A stretch of DNA of 64,000 bases, taken from the NCBI GenBank assembly GCA_017938645.1, contig JAGBBE010000093.1:1-64000 (forward strand), in the 5' to 3' direction. The notes under the pieces were generated by a model that was not told the DNA's origin, made no database searches, and saw only the letters and a list, made by a program, of their open reading frames with translations. The DNA comes from Clostridia bacterium (lineage in GTDB: Bacteria > Bacillota_A > Clostridia > Christensenellales > Aristaeellaceae). Below, piece after piece: positions 7,932 to 15,614 of this stretch (the stretch's first letter is position 1; every line of letters begins with the position of its first letter). Position numbers and translations under genes: made by a program.

Positions 7932-9992
7932 ATGATGCTTCTGATTCTGGCTCTGTTCCCCATTGTGTGCGCGCCGCTTGCGTACCTTGCAGGAAAAAAG
8001 GGCAAGGCCATCGCTGCCATGGTGCTCTTTACGGCCATTGAGCTGGCCGCCATCCTGCTGACCGCCTTCACCGGCATGGGCAGCGTGCTTGAGCTGCCCG
8101 GCGCGGTCGGCATGGGCATGCGCATGTCCATCGACGGCTTCCGCGGCCTGTACGCCTCCATCGCCTGCGTGATGTGGCTGGTTACGTCCATCTTCAGCCG
8201 CGATTACCTCAAGCACGACCACGCGCCCGGACGCTATGCGCTCTTTACGCTGATCACGCAGGGCGCAACGGTGGGTCTGTTCCTGAGCGACTCTATCTAC
8301 ACCGCGTTCCTGTTCTTCGAGGTCATGTCCATGGCGAGCTATCCGTGGGTGGCGCACGAGGAGGATCACGGCGCGATGCGCGCGGCGGAAACCTATCTCT
8401 ACATTGCAGTCATCGGCGGTCTTGTCATGCTCATGGGCATCCTGATGCTGCCTGCGGGCCTGGCCACGTCCTCCTTCACCGCGCTTCCCGGCCACGACGA
8501 AAGCCTGTGGCTGCCTGCCTGCCTCATTCTGGTGGGCTTCGGCGCGAAGGCCGGTGCGTTCCCCATTCACATCTGGCTGCCCAAGGCGCACCCGGTGGCT
8601 CCCGCCCCGGCCAGTTCCCTGCTTTCCGGCATGCTCACCAAGGCGGGCGTGTTCGGCATGCTGGTGCTCACCTGCCGCCTGATGGCCGGTATCGACGGCT
8701 TTGGCAACCTGATCTTCACCCTTGGTGTGATCACGATGTTCCTGGGCGCGCTGCTGGCGATTTTCTCCACAAACCTCAAGCGCACCCTCGCCTGCTCCTC
8801 CCTGAGCCAGATCGGCTTCATCATGGTGGGCGTCGGCACGCAGGGTCTGTGCCACAACGGAAACGGCCTCGCGGCCTTCGGCACCATTCAGCATATGGTG
8901 AACCACTCGCTGTTCAAGCTGGTGCTGTTCCTTTGCGCCGGCGTGGTGGCCATGAACGCGCATGCGCTGAGCCTGAACGAGGTGCGCGGCTTCGGACGCA
9001 AAAAGCCCGTGCTGCACTTCTGCTACCTCATGGCGATGCTTGGCATCGCGGGCATTCCGGGCTGGAGCGGCTACATTTCGAAGTCGCTGCTGCATGAGGG
9101 ACTGCTTGAGTACATCCATGAGCTGGTGCATGCCGGTCACGCGGCGGGCTTCTACCAGTTCTCCGAGATCGTGTTCATCATCTCCGGCGGCATGACGCTG
9201 TGCTACATGTTCAAGCTCTATATCTGCCTGTTCTGGCAAAGGAACCCCACCCGTCAGGACGAGTTCGACGGCATGAAGCAGTACATGTCCGCGCCCTCGG
9301 CCATCGCGCTTGCGCTGTGCGCCTGCGTGATTCCCCTGCTGGGTCTTCTGCCCCACACCTTCATGACCGGCATCGGCCGTCTGGCGCAGCCCTTCTTCGG
9401 CGCTGCCGACCCGCACCACATGCCGGTGCCCTACTTCAGCCATGAAAACCTCATCGGCGCGGCCAAGTCCATCGCGGTAGGTGCTGTGCTGTATGCGCTG
9501 CAGTACTTCCTGGTGATGCACAAGGGCAGCTACCCCGAAAAGTGGCCCAAAAAGCTGGACCTCGAGGATCTTGTCTACCGTCCCCTCATCCGTGTGCTGA
9601 TCGCGCTGGGCGGCGCGTTTGCCTTCCTTGCCGATCGTCTGCCCGACTGGATGATCGCCTTCCTCACCGGCTTTGGCAGCTTCATCGCCCGAATCCTCTC
9701 CGGCTTCGGCGATGGCATCGTGCTGGGCGTGCGCAGGATGTTCCTGCCGAGAATCCATGAGAAGCATCCCGTGCCCATCGGCAACAGAGTGACCTACGCG
9801 CTGGGCAGGCTGCTGGACAATCTTGCTGCGCTGCGCGGCCGTCCTGCGAGCACGCATTACGAGAGCGTGCTGGCTGCGCTCAAGGACGAGAGCTCCATCG
9901 AGTTCAAGAAGATCACCAAGTCCATCAGCTTCGGCCTGTTCATGTTCTGCGCCGGACTGTTCGCAACGCTGATCTGGCTGCTGTGGCTGTAA
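7932..9992 (+). CDS. Large antiporter subunit, NuoL/MrpA-N-like, with C-terminal extension (4 of 4)
   Basis: This is a 686-residue protein. Residues 1-500 form the antiporter core with Glu130 (FFEVMSM), Lys206 (GFGAKAGAFPIHIWLP), the helix-8 lysine (SGMLTKAG) and the helix-12 lysine (GYISKSLL). The last 180 residues add a membrane segment, a long amphipathic stretch and a final helix, reminiscent of the NuoL lateral arm that clamps antiporter subunits together. Start 7932 follows GAGGGGG. It is last in the operon; a bidirectional terminator region follows. Whether it equals MrpA-N or NuoL cannot be decided without a tree. Confidence 0.9.
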   Translation: MMLLILALFPIVCAPLAYLAGKKGKAIAAMVLFTAIELAAILLTAFTGMGSVLELPGAVGMGMRMSIDGFRGLYASIACVMWLVTSIFSRDYLKHDHAPGRYALFTLITQGATVGLFLSDSIYTAFLFFEVMSMASYPWVAHEEDHGAMRAAETYLYIAVIGGLVMLMGILMLPAGLATSSFTALPGHDESLWLPACLILVGFGAKAGAFPIHIWLPKAHPVAPAPASSLLSGMLTKAGVFGMLVLTCRLMAGIDGFGNLIFTLGVITMFLGALLAIFSTNLKRTLACSSLSQIGFIMVGVGTQGLCHNGNGLAAFGTIQHMVNHSLFKLVLFLCAGVVAMNAHALSLNEVRGFGRKKPVLHFCYLMAMLGIAGIPGWSGYISKSLLHEGLLEYIHELVHAGHAAGFYQFSEIVFIISGGMTLCYMFKLYICLFWQRNPTRQDEFDGMKQYMSAPSAIALALCACVIPLLGLLPHTFMTGIGRLAQPFFGAADPHHMPVPYFSHENLIGAAKSIAVGAVLYALQYFLVMHKGSYPEKWPKKLDLEDLVYRPLIRVLIALGGAFAFLADRLPDWMIAFLTGFGSFIARILSGFGDGIVLGVRRMFLPRIHEKHPVPIGNRVTYALGRLLDNLAALRGRPASTHYESVLAALKDESSIEFKKITKSISFGLFMFCAGLFATLIWLLWL

Positions 9993-10002
9993 GCACAAAA
10001 AA

Positions 10003-10026
10003 AGACTTCCCATATGCGGGAAGTCT
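10003..10026 (-). terminator. Left copy of a duplicated 24-nt terminator hairpin
   Basis: A 24-nt palindromic hairpin (stem GACTTCCC with GGGAAGTC) preceded on the + strand by seven A residues. Read on the minus strand it is a hairpin followed by a T run, so it can stop transcription of the minus-strand gene at 10233-11312. An identical 24-nt copy lies at 10197-10220. Confidence 0.75.
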
Positions 10027-10196
10027 GAGTGTGTCGAAAAAGCTCGCTTCGCGATCTTTTCCGCCAAATACTGCCGGAATGTTTTCGCGCAAGCGCGAAA
10101 ACTCCCCGCCCGACCGGCAAAGCCGGTCGATACGAATGAAAATCGGAGGGGCTGCGGCCCCTCCAATACCACCCTAAAAGGTTTATCGACAGTCTG
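10027..10196. repeat. MITE-like palindromic element between two terminator copies
   Basis: This 170-nt segment contains four hairpins: 10038-10060 (AAAAG...CTTTT with a TCGC/GCGA core), 10081-10102 (perfect GTTTTCGCG with CGCGAAAAC), 10112-10128 (GACCGGC with GCCGGTC) and 10145-10164 (GGAGGGGC with GCCCCTCC). Imperfect terminal inverted repeats TGTCGA (10032-10037) and TCGACA (10186-10191) bound it, and an 8-nt AGTCTGAG occurs at both edges. No open reading frame is visible. The flanking identical hairpins suggest that it inserted into a terminator and duplicated it. Confidence 0.6.
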
Positions 10197-10225
10197 AGAC
10201 TTCCCATATGCGGGAAGTCTTTTTT
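10197..10225 (+). terminator. Right copy of the duplicated terminator hairpin, for the antiporter operon
   Basis: The same 24-nt hairpin as at 10003-10026, followed by a T run through 10225. It would terminate plus-strand transcription from the antiporter operon. Confidence 0.8.
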
Positions 10226-10232
10226 GTTTGCT

Positions 10233-11312
10233 TTATTTGCTCAGCGACTTTTGCAGCAGCACGATGAAGTCCTGCACATTGGTTACGATGCCGCGCGCGG
10301 AGAGGCTGCCGCGATCAGCCAGCTTGTTGACGGCGAACTCGCTGACGTCCACGCAGTAGAAATACACCTGGCGGATGGTGCCGTCGGGCATCACGCGGTA
10401 GGAGGGCGTCATGTTGCCGGTGGCGATGGTATGCAGCATCGTCGCCAGGCAGATCACCGTGGTCGCCGAACGAATCTCGTTGCGCATGGCGTCCTGCGCG
10501 TCGTAGACATTGCCGAAAACCGGCGGCAGCGGGCCGTCGTCGCGGATGGAGCCTCCGAGGACATACGGCACGCCGCACTTTTCGCAGCTGTAGATGATGC
10601 CGTTGTCGATGCCCTCGGCGCGGATGAATTCCTTCACGCTTCCGTGAAGCCTTACGCGGTTGATGGTTTCCAGATGGTTATAGTGCCCGTTGGGCTGGGA
10701 GATATGGGTATAGATGTCCTGTCCCAGCGCGGTGCCCATGTACGCGCCCTCCAGATCGTGCGTAGCCAGCGCGTTTCCGGCCAGCACCGCATGAACGTAT
10801 CCGTCCTCGATGAGCTTGCTCATGGCCTCGCGCGCGTCGCGGTCGAAGGCAAAGGCCGGGCCCATGACCCACACGATTTTGCCGTGGTCGCGCTCGTGGC
10901 GCAAAAGGTCGTACAATTCGTTGTAATCCTGCGAATAGGCCGTCTCGCGGCTGCGGCTGCGGCGGAAGGAGAAGGTTTCCTCCAGCGCCTTTTCCTCATG
11001 GAAGCCCTCGGCGTGCATATAGATGCCTTCTTCGCCGTTTTCCGTGCGTCCCACCAGCACCATTTCGCCTTTTTTCAGCAGACGGAATTCCTTGACGAGA
11101 ATCCGTCCGCCCTCCAGCACGGCCACGCAGTCCATGCGGCTCTCCTCGGCCAGAAGCCACTTGCCGTCCACCTTCATGTACTCGGGGAAGATGCTCATGG
11201 CATGGAAATTGTCCGGAGCCACGCCGTCCGCCGGCGCGGGCAGGAAGGTAGCGTCAGGCGCGTTTTCAAGGCGCGCAAAATCAGGATGATGGTATTTCCG
11301 CAGTTCAAACAT
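10233..11312 (-). CDS. LOR/SDH-domain protein, archaeal-type ornithine cyclodeaminase-like
   Basis: This 359-residue protein's C-terminal two thirds resembles the LOR/SDH-type domain (TIGR00300) of archaeal ornithine cyclodeaminases and the C-terminal part of cyanobacterial AgrE/ArgZ. Recognisable blocks are GNALATHDLEGAYMGTALG, SIRDDGPLPPVFGN, ATMLHTIATGNM and CVDVSEFAVNKLADRGS. Those enzymes act on ornithine (to proline) with a bound nicotinamide cofactor. The N-terminal 90 residues are less familiar. The start at 11312 is chosen for the AGGAGG site on the minus strand; the longer in-frame form would run through the promoter region. It is divergent from an Lrp regulator, consistent with an amino-acid role. 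The substrate is inferred, not proven. Confidence 0.75.
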   Translation of the reverse strand: MFELRKYHHPDFARLENAPDATFLPAPADGVAPDNFHAMSIFPEYMKVDGKWLLAEESRMDCVAVLEGGRILVKEFRLLKKGEMVLVGRTENGEEGIYMHAEGFHEEKALEETFSFRRSRSRETAYSQDYNELYDLLRHERDHGKIVWVMGPAFAFDRDAREAMSKLIEDGYVHAVLAGNALATHDLEGAYMGTALGQDIYTHISQPNGHYNHLETINRVRLHGSVKEFIRAEGIDNGIIYSCEKCGVPYVLGGSIRDDGPLPPVFGNVYDAQDAMRNEIRSATTVICLATMLHTIATGNMTPSYRVMPDGTIRQVYFYCVDVSEFAVNKLADRGSLSARGIVTNVQDFIVLLQKSLSK

Positions 11313-11337
11313 ATTTTTTTCGCCTCCTGTTGTATTC

Positions 11338-11343
11338 AGTATA
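11338..11343 (-). promoter_or_regulatory. Minus-strand -10 box of the LOR/SDH-domain gene
   Basis: Read on the minus strand this is TATACT, about 26 bases upstream of the start codon. No convincing -35 box was found at 16-18 nt, which may mean activation by a regulator. Confidence 0.4.
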
Positions 11344-11385
11344 CCATAACCGGTTTCATATCGGGAAGATTGATACAAAATAAAT

Positions 11386-11414
11386 TTGAACACCTTCGAT
11401 AACAATGGTATAAT
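11386..11414 (+). promoter_or_regulatory. Sigma-A promoter of lrp-aminotransferase operon
   Basis: TTGAAC at 11386-11391, a 17-nt spacer and TATAAT at 11409-11414. It lies back to back with the divergent LOR/SDH gene, so the Lrp protein could control both directions from this 135-bp gap. Confidence 0.8.
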
Positions 11415-11448
11415 GGGGCATCTCCCCATCAGAAAGGAGTCTGTCTGT

Positions 11449-11940
11449 ATGCAGAATCTGCAAATGCAGCTTTTGAACCTTCTTCAGGAGGACTGCCGTC
11501 TGCCGCTGGAAAAGCTGGCGACCATGACCGGCCACACCATGGAGGAAGTGGCCGAGTGCATCGACCACATGGAATCCGACGGCGTGATCCTGCGCTATTC
11601 CCCCGTGATCAACTGGGACAAGACCGACCGCGAGCGCGTGGAGGCCATGATTGAAGTCAACGTAACGCCTCAGCGCGATCAGGGCTTTGACGCCATTGCC
11701 CGCCGCATCTACCGTTTTGACGAGGTCAAGTCCTGCTACCTCATGAGCGGCGCGTACGACCTGCTTTTGCTGGTGGAGGCGCACACGCTCAAGGAGCTGG
11801 CCTTCTTTGTGCACACGAAGCTGTCCACGCTGGAAACCGTAACCGGCACCGCCACGCATTTTGTGCTCAAGCGCTACAAGTCCGACGGCGTGATCTTCGA
11901 AGGCAGGGACGCTGACAAGAGGCTGGTGGTCACTGCGTGA
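11449..11940 (+). CDS. Lrp/AsnC family transcriptional regulator
   Basis: This is a 163-residue protein. Residues 1-55 form the AsnC-type winged helix (LLNLLQEDCRLPLEKLATMTG...VAECIDHMESDGVILRYSPVIN). Residues 70-145 form the alpha/beta effector (RAM) domain (VEAMIEVNVTPQ...VKSCYLMSGAYDLLLLVEA). It starts at 11449 behind AAAGGAG; an earlier ATG at 11386 would overlap the promoter. It is coupled to the aminotransferase by a GTGA overlap, a common Firmicutes arrangement in which the regulator senses an amino acid handled by the enzyme. Confidence 0.93.
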   Translation: MQNLQMQLLNLLQEDCRLPLEKLATMTGHTMEEVAECIDHMESDGVILRYSPVINWDKTDRERVEAMIEVNVTPQRDQGFDAIARRIYRFDEVKSCYLMSGAYDLLLLVEAHTLKELAFFVHTKLSTLETVTGTATHFVLKRYKSDGVIFEGRDADKRLVVTA

Positions 11941-13118
11941 GCCTAGATTTTTCCCGTTATCTCAATCCCGACATTGCGGCTGTGCCCAAGAGCGGCATCC
12001 GCAAGTTTTTTGACGTGGCCGCCACCATGCCCGGCGCGATCTCCCTTGGCGTGGGCGAGCCGGATTTTGTGACGCCCTATCACATCCGCAACGCCGCCAT
12101 CGACAGCCTGCTCGACGGCGAGACGCAGTACACCTCCAACTGGGGCCTGCTTTCGCTGCGCGAGGAAATTGCGCACTACATGGAGAGCCGTTTTCAGCTC
12201 AAATACAGCCCCAAGGATGAAATTCTCGTCACCGTGGGCGCAAGCGAGGGCATCGACCTGAGCCTGCGCGTGCTCACCAATCCCGGCGACGAAATCCTTG
12301 TGCCCGAACCCAGCTACGTCAGCTACGCGCCCGGCGTCATCTTTGCCGGCGGCAAGCCCGTGCCCATGCCCACCTTCGAGCGTGACGCCTTTTCCCTCAC
12401 GCCTGAGGCGGTGGAAGCGGCGGTCACCCCGCGCACCAAGGCCATCATCCTGCCCTATCCCAACAATCCCACCGGCGCGATCCTGCGCCGCGACCAGCTG
12501 GAAAAGCTGGCGGAAGTCTTTATCCGTCATGATCTCATCGTTATTTCCGACGAGATTTACGCAGAACTGACCTACGGCGGCGAGCATGTGAGCATCGCCA
12601 CCCTGCCCGGCATGCGCGAGCGCACCATCGTGCTCAACGGCTTTTCCAAGGCCTTTGCCATGACCGGCTGGCGCATGGGCTTCATCTGCGCGCCTGCTGC
12701 CTTTGCCGATGTGATGTGCAAGATTCACCAGTACACCATTCTCTGCGCGCCGCGTCAGGGACAGGTGGCCGCCGAGCAGGCGCTCCGCCGCGGGCGCGAG
12801 GACCGCTATGCCGACGTATGCCGCATGCGCGAAAGCTACGACCAGCGCCGCCGCCTCATGGTGAGCGCCTTCCGCGAGATGGGTCTTTCTTGCTTCGAGC
12901 CTTTGGGCGCGTTCTACGTATTCCCCGGCATACAGTCCACAGGCCTGAGCAGCGACGAATTCTGCGACCGTCTTCTGCACGAGCATCAGGTGGTCTGTGT
13001 GCCCGGCACGGCCTTCGGCCAAAGCGGCGAGGGGCACATCCGCTGCAGCTACGCCACCTCCATCGGCAAATTGCAGGAGGCGCTGGAGCGCATGGCGAAC
13101 TTTATCCACAGTCTTTGA
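11937..13118 (+). CDS. PLP-dependent class I/II aminotransferase
   Basis: This 393-residue fold-type I aminotransferase has the PLP lysine at about residue 238 in NGFSKAFAMTGWRMG, the PYPNNPTGA loop near 175-181, SDEIYAELTY near 204-213 and a substrate-carboxylate arginine in GHIRCSY. The GTG start overlaps the lrp stop (GTGA). Related Lrp-linked enzymes transaminate aromatic or branched-chain amino acids, aspartate or alanine; the exact substrate is not evident. Confidence 0.92.
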   Translation: MSLDFSRYLNPDIAAVPKSGIRKFFDVAATMPGAISLGVGEPDFVTPYHIRNAAIDSLLDGETQYTSNWGLLSLREEIAHYMESRFQLKYSPKDEILVTVGASEGIDLSLRVLTNPGDEILVPEPSYVSYAPGVIFAGGKPVPMPTFERDAFSLTPEAVEAAVTPRTKAIILPYPNNPTGAILRRDQLEKLAEVFIRHDLIVISDEIYAELTYGGEHVSIATLPGMRERTIVLNGFSKAFAMTGWRMGFICAPAAFADVMCKIHQYTILCAPRQGQVAAEQALRRGREDRYADVCRMRESYDQRRRLMVSAFREMGLSCFEPLGAFYVFPGIQSTGLSSDEFCDRLLHEHQVVCVPGTAFGQSGEGHIRCSYATSIGKLQEALERMANFIHSL

Positions 13119-13136
13119 TTCCCGAGGTGTTACCCA

Positions 13137-14318
13137 ATGAAAAGGCATCCACTGTCCTTCCTTGTGCTGGTCTGCATGCTTCTGACCCTGACCCTTTGTG
13201 CCTACGCCACCGGCGACATGGAGGAAGTATCCATCACCATCTTTGACGAGGACGGCACCGTATCCGAGGAAACGGTGATTGAATCCGAAGCAGAGCCCGA
13301 GCCGGAACCCGAAGTTGATCCGACCCAGCCGGTCTATCAGCCCGACGGATCGATCCTCATCACCATGAGTTTCACCGGCGACTTCACCATCGGCGAAAAC
13401 GTACAGGCCTCCGGCACGTCGATTTTTGACAAGGAGCTCAAGAAGCAGAACGGCGATATCAACTATCCCTTCCGCAACATCCGTGACGAGCTGCTCAAGG
13501 ACGATCTGACCATGATCAACTTCGAAGGCACGCTCACCACCGCCGGACGCAACCCGGACAAGCGCGAAAACTCCTTTCTTTTCCGCGCCGATCCCTCCTA
13601 TGCCGACATCCTCCTGCCCAACGGCGTGGAAACCGTGACCCTTGAAAACAACCACGTGCTCGACATGGGCGAGGACGGCCTGCAGGAAACCAAGGACGTG
13701 CTCACCGCCGCCGGCCTTACCTATGCCAGCGAGGACGAGCCCGCCGTCTTCTGGGTCAAGGGCGTCAAAATCGGCTCTCTGGCCTATCAAACCTTCGGCG
13801 GACGGCACAGCGAGCTGATTGAGAAGGTTCCCGGCGACATTCAGGCCCTGCGCGACGACGGCTGTCAGATCGTGATCGTCTCCTATCACTGGGGCGCTGA
13901 GCTGGACTACTATCCCAACGACAATCAGGTGCGCCTCGGACGCGCGACCGTCGACGCCGGAGCGGATCTGGTCATCGGCCATCACTCCCACCGCATCAAT
14001 CCCGTTGAATACTACAACGGCAAGTACATCTGCTACTCTCTGGGCAACTTCTCCTTTGCCGGAAACAACAAGCCCAGCGACATGGCCTCCTACATTTTCC
14101 AGATTCGCATGCGTCTGACCAAGGACGGCGCGCTCATCAACGACGCCATCAAGATCATTCCCATCCGCATCTCTTCCCGCACCGACTACAACGACATGGC
14201 GCCCACGCCCTACACCAAGGACTCCTCCATCGAGGCCGTCCTCAAGACCCTTCGTTCCAACGGCAAGCGTCTGGACTACGCCCTCACCGAATACCCCCTC
14301 CGCTGGCCCGACGAATAA
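13137..14318 (+). CDS. CapA/PGA_cap-type metallophosphatase-fold exported protein
   Basis: This 393-residue protein has a signal peptide (residues 1-25, ending ...LCAYA), then an acidic linker rich in E and P, then a CapA/PgsA domain. Visible family motifs are SFTGDFTIGENV, INFEGTLT, LENNHVLDMGEDGLQET, YHWGAELDYYP and IGHHSHRINPVEYYNGKYICYSLGNF. CapA proteins support poly-gamma-glutamate or capsule production, but many clostridial homologues stand alone, as here with no capB/C nearby. It is 18 bases behind the aminotransferase and probably co-transcribed. A structured repeat starts directly after its stop codon. Confidence 0.87.
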   Translation: MKRHPLSFLVLVCMLLTLTLCAYATGDMEEVSITIFDEDGTVSEETVIESEAEPEPEPEVDPTQPVYQPDGSILITMSFTGDFTIGENVQASGTSIFDKELKKQNGDINYPFRNIRDELLKDDLTMINFEGTLTTAGRNPDKRENSFLFRADPSYADILLPNGVETVTLENNHVLDMGEDGLQETKDVLTAAGLTYASEDEPAVFWVKGVKIGSLAYQTFGGRHSELIEKVPGDIQALRDDGCQIVIVSYHWGAELDYYPNDNQVRLGRATVDAGADLVIGHHSHRINPVEYYNGKYICYSLGNFSFAGNNKPSDMASYIFQIRMRLTKDGALINDAIKIIPIRISSRTDYNDMAPTPYTKDSSIEAVLKTLRSNGKRLDYALTEYPLRWPDE

Positions 14319-14436
14319 CCAGGGGCAGTGCCCCTGGACCCCGGACCGCTTCGCGGGGGTGTGGCTGACGGAGTTTGGCCTTGCACATAAGACCGCCGCT
14401 CGGCGGAAGGCCTCCCGGCTCGCTTGTGTGATCGGG
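14319..14436 (+). repeat. Structured intergenic repeat, copy A
   Basis: It begins on the base after the CapA stop. Hairpin 1 is CCAGGGGC with GCCCCTGG (14319-14337). Hairpin 2 is CCGC with GCGG (14346-14356). A conserved linker TGACGGAGTTTGG and TTGCA-TAAGACCGCC follow, then a CCGCC/GGCGG hairpin and the end block GGCTCGCTTGTGTGATCG. Related copies lie at 17446-17604, 17604-17673 and 30963-31087. Confidence 0.8.
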
Positions 14437-14443
14437 CTGTATG

Positions 14444-14487
14444 CAAAAAGCAGCGTTTCCTCTTTTGTGAGGGAACGCTGCTTTTGC
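14444..14487. terminator. Bidirectional terminator between convergent genes
   Basis: A 17-bp stem with one G-T pair (14446-14462 with 14469-14485), A-rich on the left and T-rich on the right. It can serve the CapA gene (plus) and the hexapeptide transferase gene (minus). Its AGCAGCG...CGCTGCT core resembles the terminator at 577-613. Confidence 0.9.
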
Positions 14488-14491
14488 TTGT

Positions 14492-15151
14492 TCAGATTTG
14501 TTTTGTTACGACGACGCCGCCGGTTTTGAAGATGCTGTTGGATTTGATCACGCCGCGTACGCAGGAGAGCGGATAGATATTCGTATCTTTTCCGACCACT
14601 GTGCCGGGGTTGAGCACGGTGTTGCAGCCCACTTCCACGCGGTCGCCCAGCATGGCGCCGATTTTCTGGAGGCCGGTTTCGATGGCTTCTTCATCGCTTC
14701 GCACGGTGATGAGGGTTTTGTCGCTCTTGATGTTGGACGTAACGGAGCCCGCGCCCATGTGGCTGAGGTGGCCCAGAATGCTGTCGCCCACATAGTTGAA
14801 ATGCGGCACCTGCACGCCGTCGAAGAGAATCACGTTTTTGAGCTCCACGCTGTTGCCCACCACGCAGCCAGCGCCCACCAGCGCGCTTCCGCGCACAAAC
14901 GCGCAGTGGCGCACCTCGGTGTCCGGGCCGATGATGCACGGCGCGCCCAGAAAGGCGCTTGGCGCGACCTTTGCGCTTTCATGCACCCACACCTGCGGGG
15001 AAACCTCGCGGTAGTCATGACCGAGCGTTTCTCCGAGCTTCACGATGAGGCCGCTGATGCCTTTCAGCGCTTCCCACGGATACGTGAACTGCGAAAGGTA
15101 GTCTTTGGCCAGCGTATAATCGAGGTCGTAGAGATCAGCGATGGTATACAT
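14492..15151 (-). CDS. Left-handed beta-helix (hexapeptide) nucleotidyltransferase/acyltransferase-like protein
   Basis: This 219-residue protein begins with a helical segment (about residues 1-55) and continues into hexapeptide-repeat coils (VWVHESAKVAPSAFLGAPC, CVVGNSVELKNVILFDG, MGAGSVTSNIKSDKT, VEVGCNTVLNPGTVVGKDT). It resembles the C-terminal half of GlmU and small proteins annotated as UDP-GlcNAc pyrophosphorylase, but there is no N-terminal nucleotidyltransferase signature. Start 15151 follows AAAGGAGG on the minus strand. It is third in a minus-strand operon with the kinase and membrane protein. The donor and acceptor are unknown. Confidence 0.75.
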   Translation of the reverse strand: MYTIADLYDLDYTLAKDYLSQFTYPWEALKGISGLIVKLGETLGHDYREVSPQVWVHESAKVAPSAFLGAPCIIGPDTEVRHCAFVRGSALVGAGCVVGNSVELKNVILFDGVQVPHFNYVGDSILGHLSHMGAGSVTSNIKSDKTLITVRSDEEAIETGLQKIGAMLGDRVEVGCNTVLNPGTVVGKDTNIYPLSCVRGVIKSNSIFKTGGVVVTKQI

Positions 15152-15167
15152 GCTTATCCTCCTTTTT

Positions 15168-15614
15168 TCACAGCGCCCAGCCCCTGAGGAAGAGGCCGAG
15201 GAACATGCCCAGTGTCCACACGGCGAAGCAGATCCACTTGATCCGTCCGCACACAGGCGCAGCCTTGCCGCGTCCGAAGGCCAGAAGAAGTGTTTCCGCA
15301 AATCCGGCAAAGCATCCGGCAGCGGCGAAGCCATACATGGCATAGCGCATCCAGGCGTAATTGGCGGCGTTATGCGCAGCCACGGCCAGCGCGAGGCCCA
15401 CGTAAAACAGCATCGGCATGAACAGCAGGCTGAAGCGTTTGTCAATGGGTTCATCCTTGACGTCCGCAGCGCTGTATTTGAACTGCAGCTGCAGCGGCTG
15501 ATATTTTTCGTCGATTTCCTTATATGCCTTGTGGAGCTTTTTGAGAATCAACCCGAAAAGCGCCAGTCCCAGCACAGCGATCACCGTGGTGATGGTCCAC
15601 ATCGTCTGGCTCAT
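15168..15614 (-). CDS. Uncharacterised four-helix membrane protein
   Basis: This 148-residue protein has about four predicted helices: residues 5-25, 65-85, 90-115 and 125-145. A charged segment (KKLHKAYKEIDEKYQPLQLQFKYSAADVKDEP) lies between helices 1 and 2. I do not recognise the family. Start 15614 has a GGAGG site and overlaps the kinase stop by 4 bases, so it is translated together with the kinase. Confidence 0.65.
   Translation of the reverse strand: MSQTMWTITTVIAVLGLALFGLILKKLHKAYKEIDEKYQPLQLQFKYSAADVKDEPIDKRFSLLFMPMLFYVGLALAVAAHNAANYAWMRYAMYGFAAAGCFAGFAETLLLAFGRGKAAPVCGRIKWICFAVWTLGMFLGLFLRGWAL

Noticed and set aside
4811..8191. 1126-residue open frame on the minus strand
   Set aside because: It is antisense to well-conserved antiporter genes, has histidine/alanine/arginine-rich nonsense composition, and arises from high GC at third positions. 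The same applies to long shadow frames at 7866-10172, 11943-13991, 22404-24188, 28131-30077 and 61016-62779.
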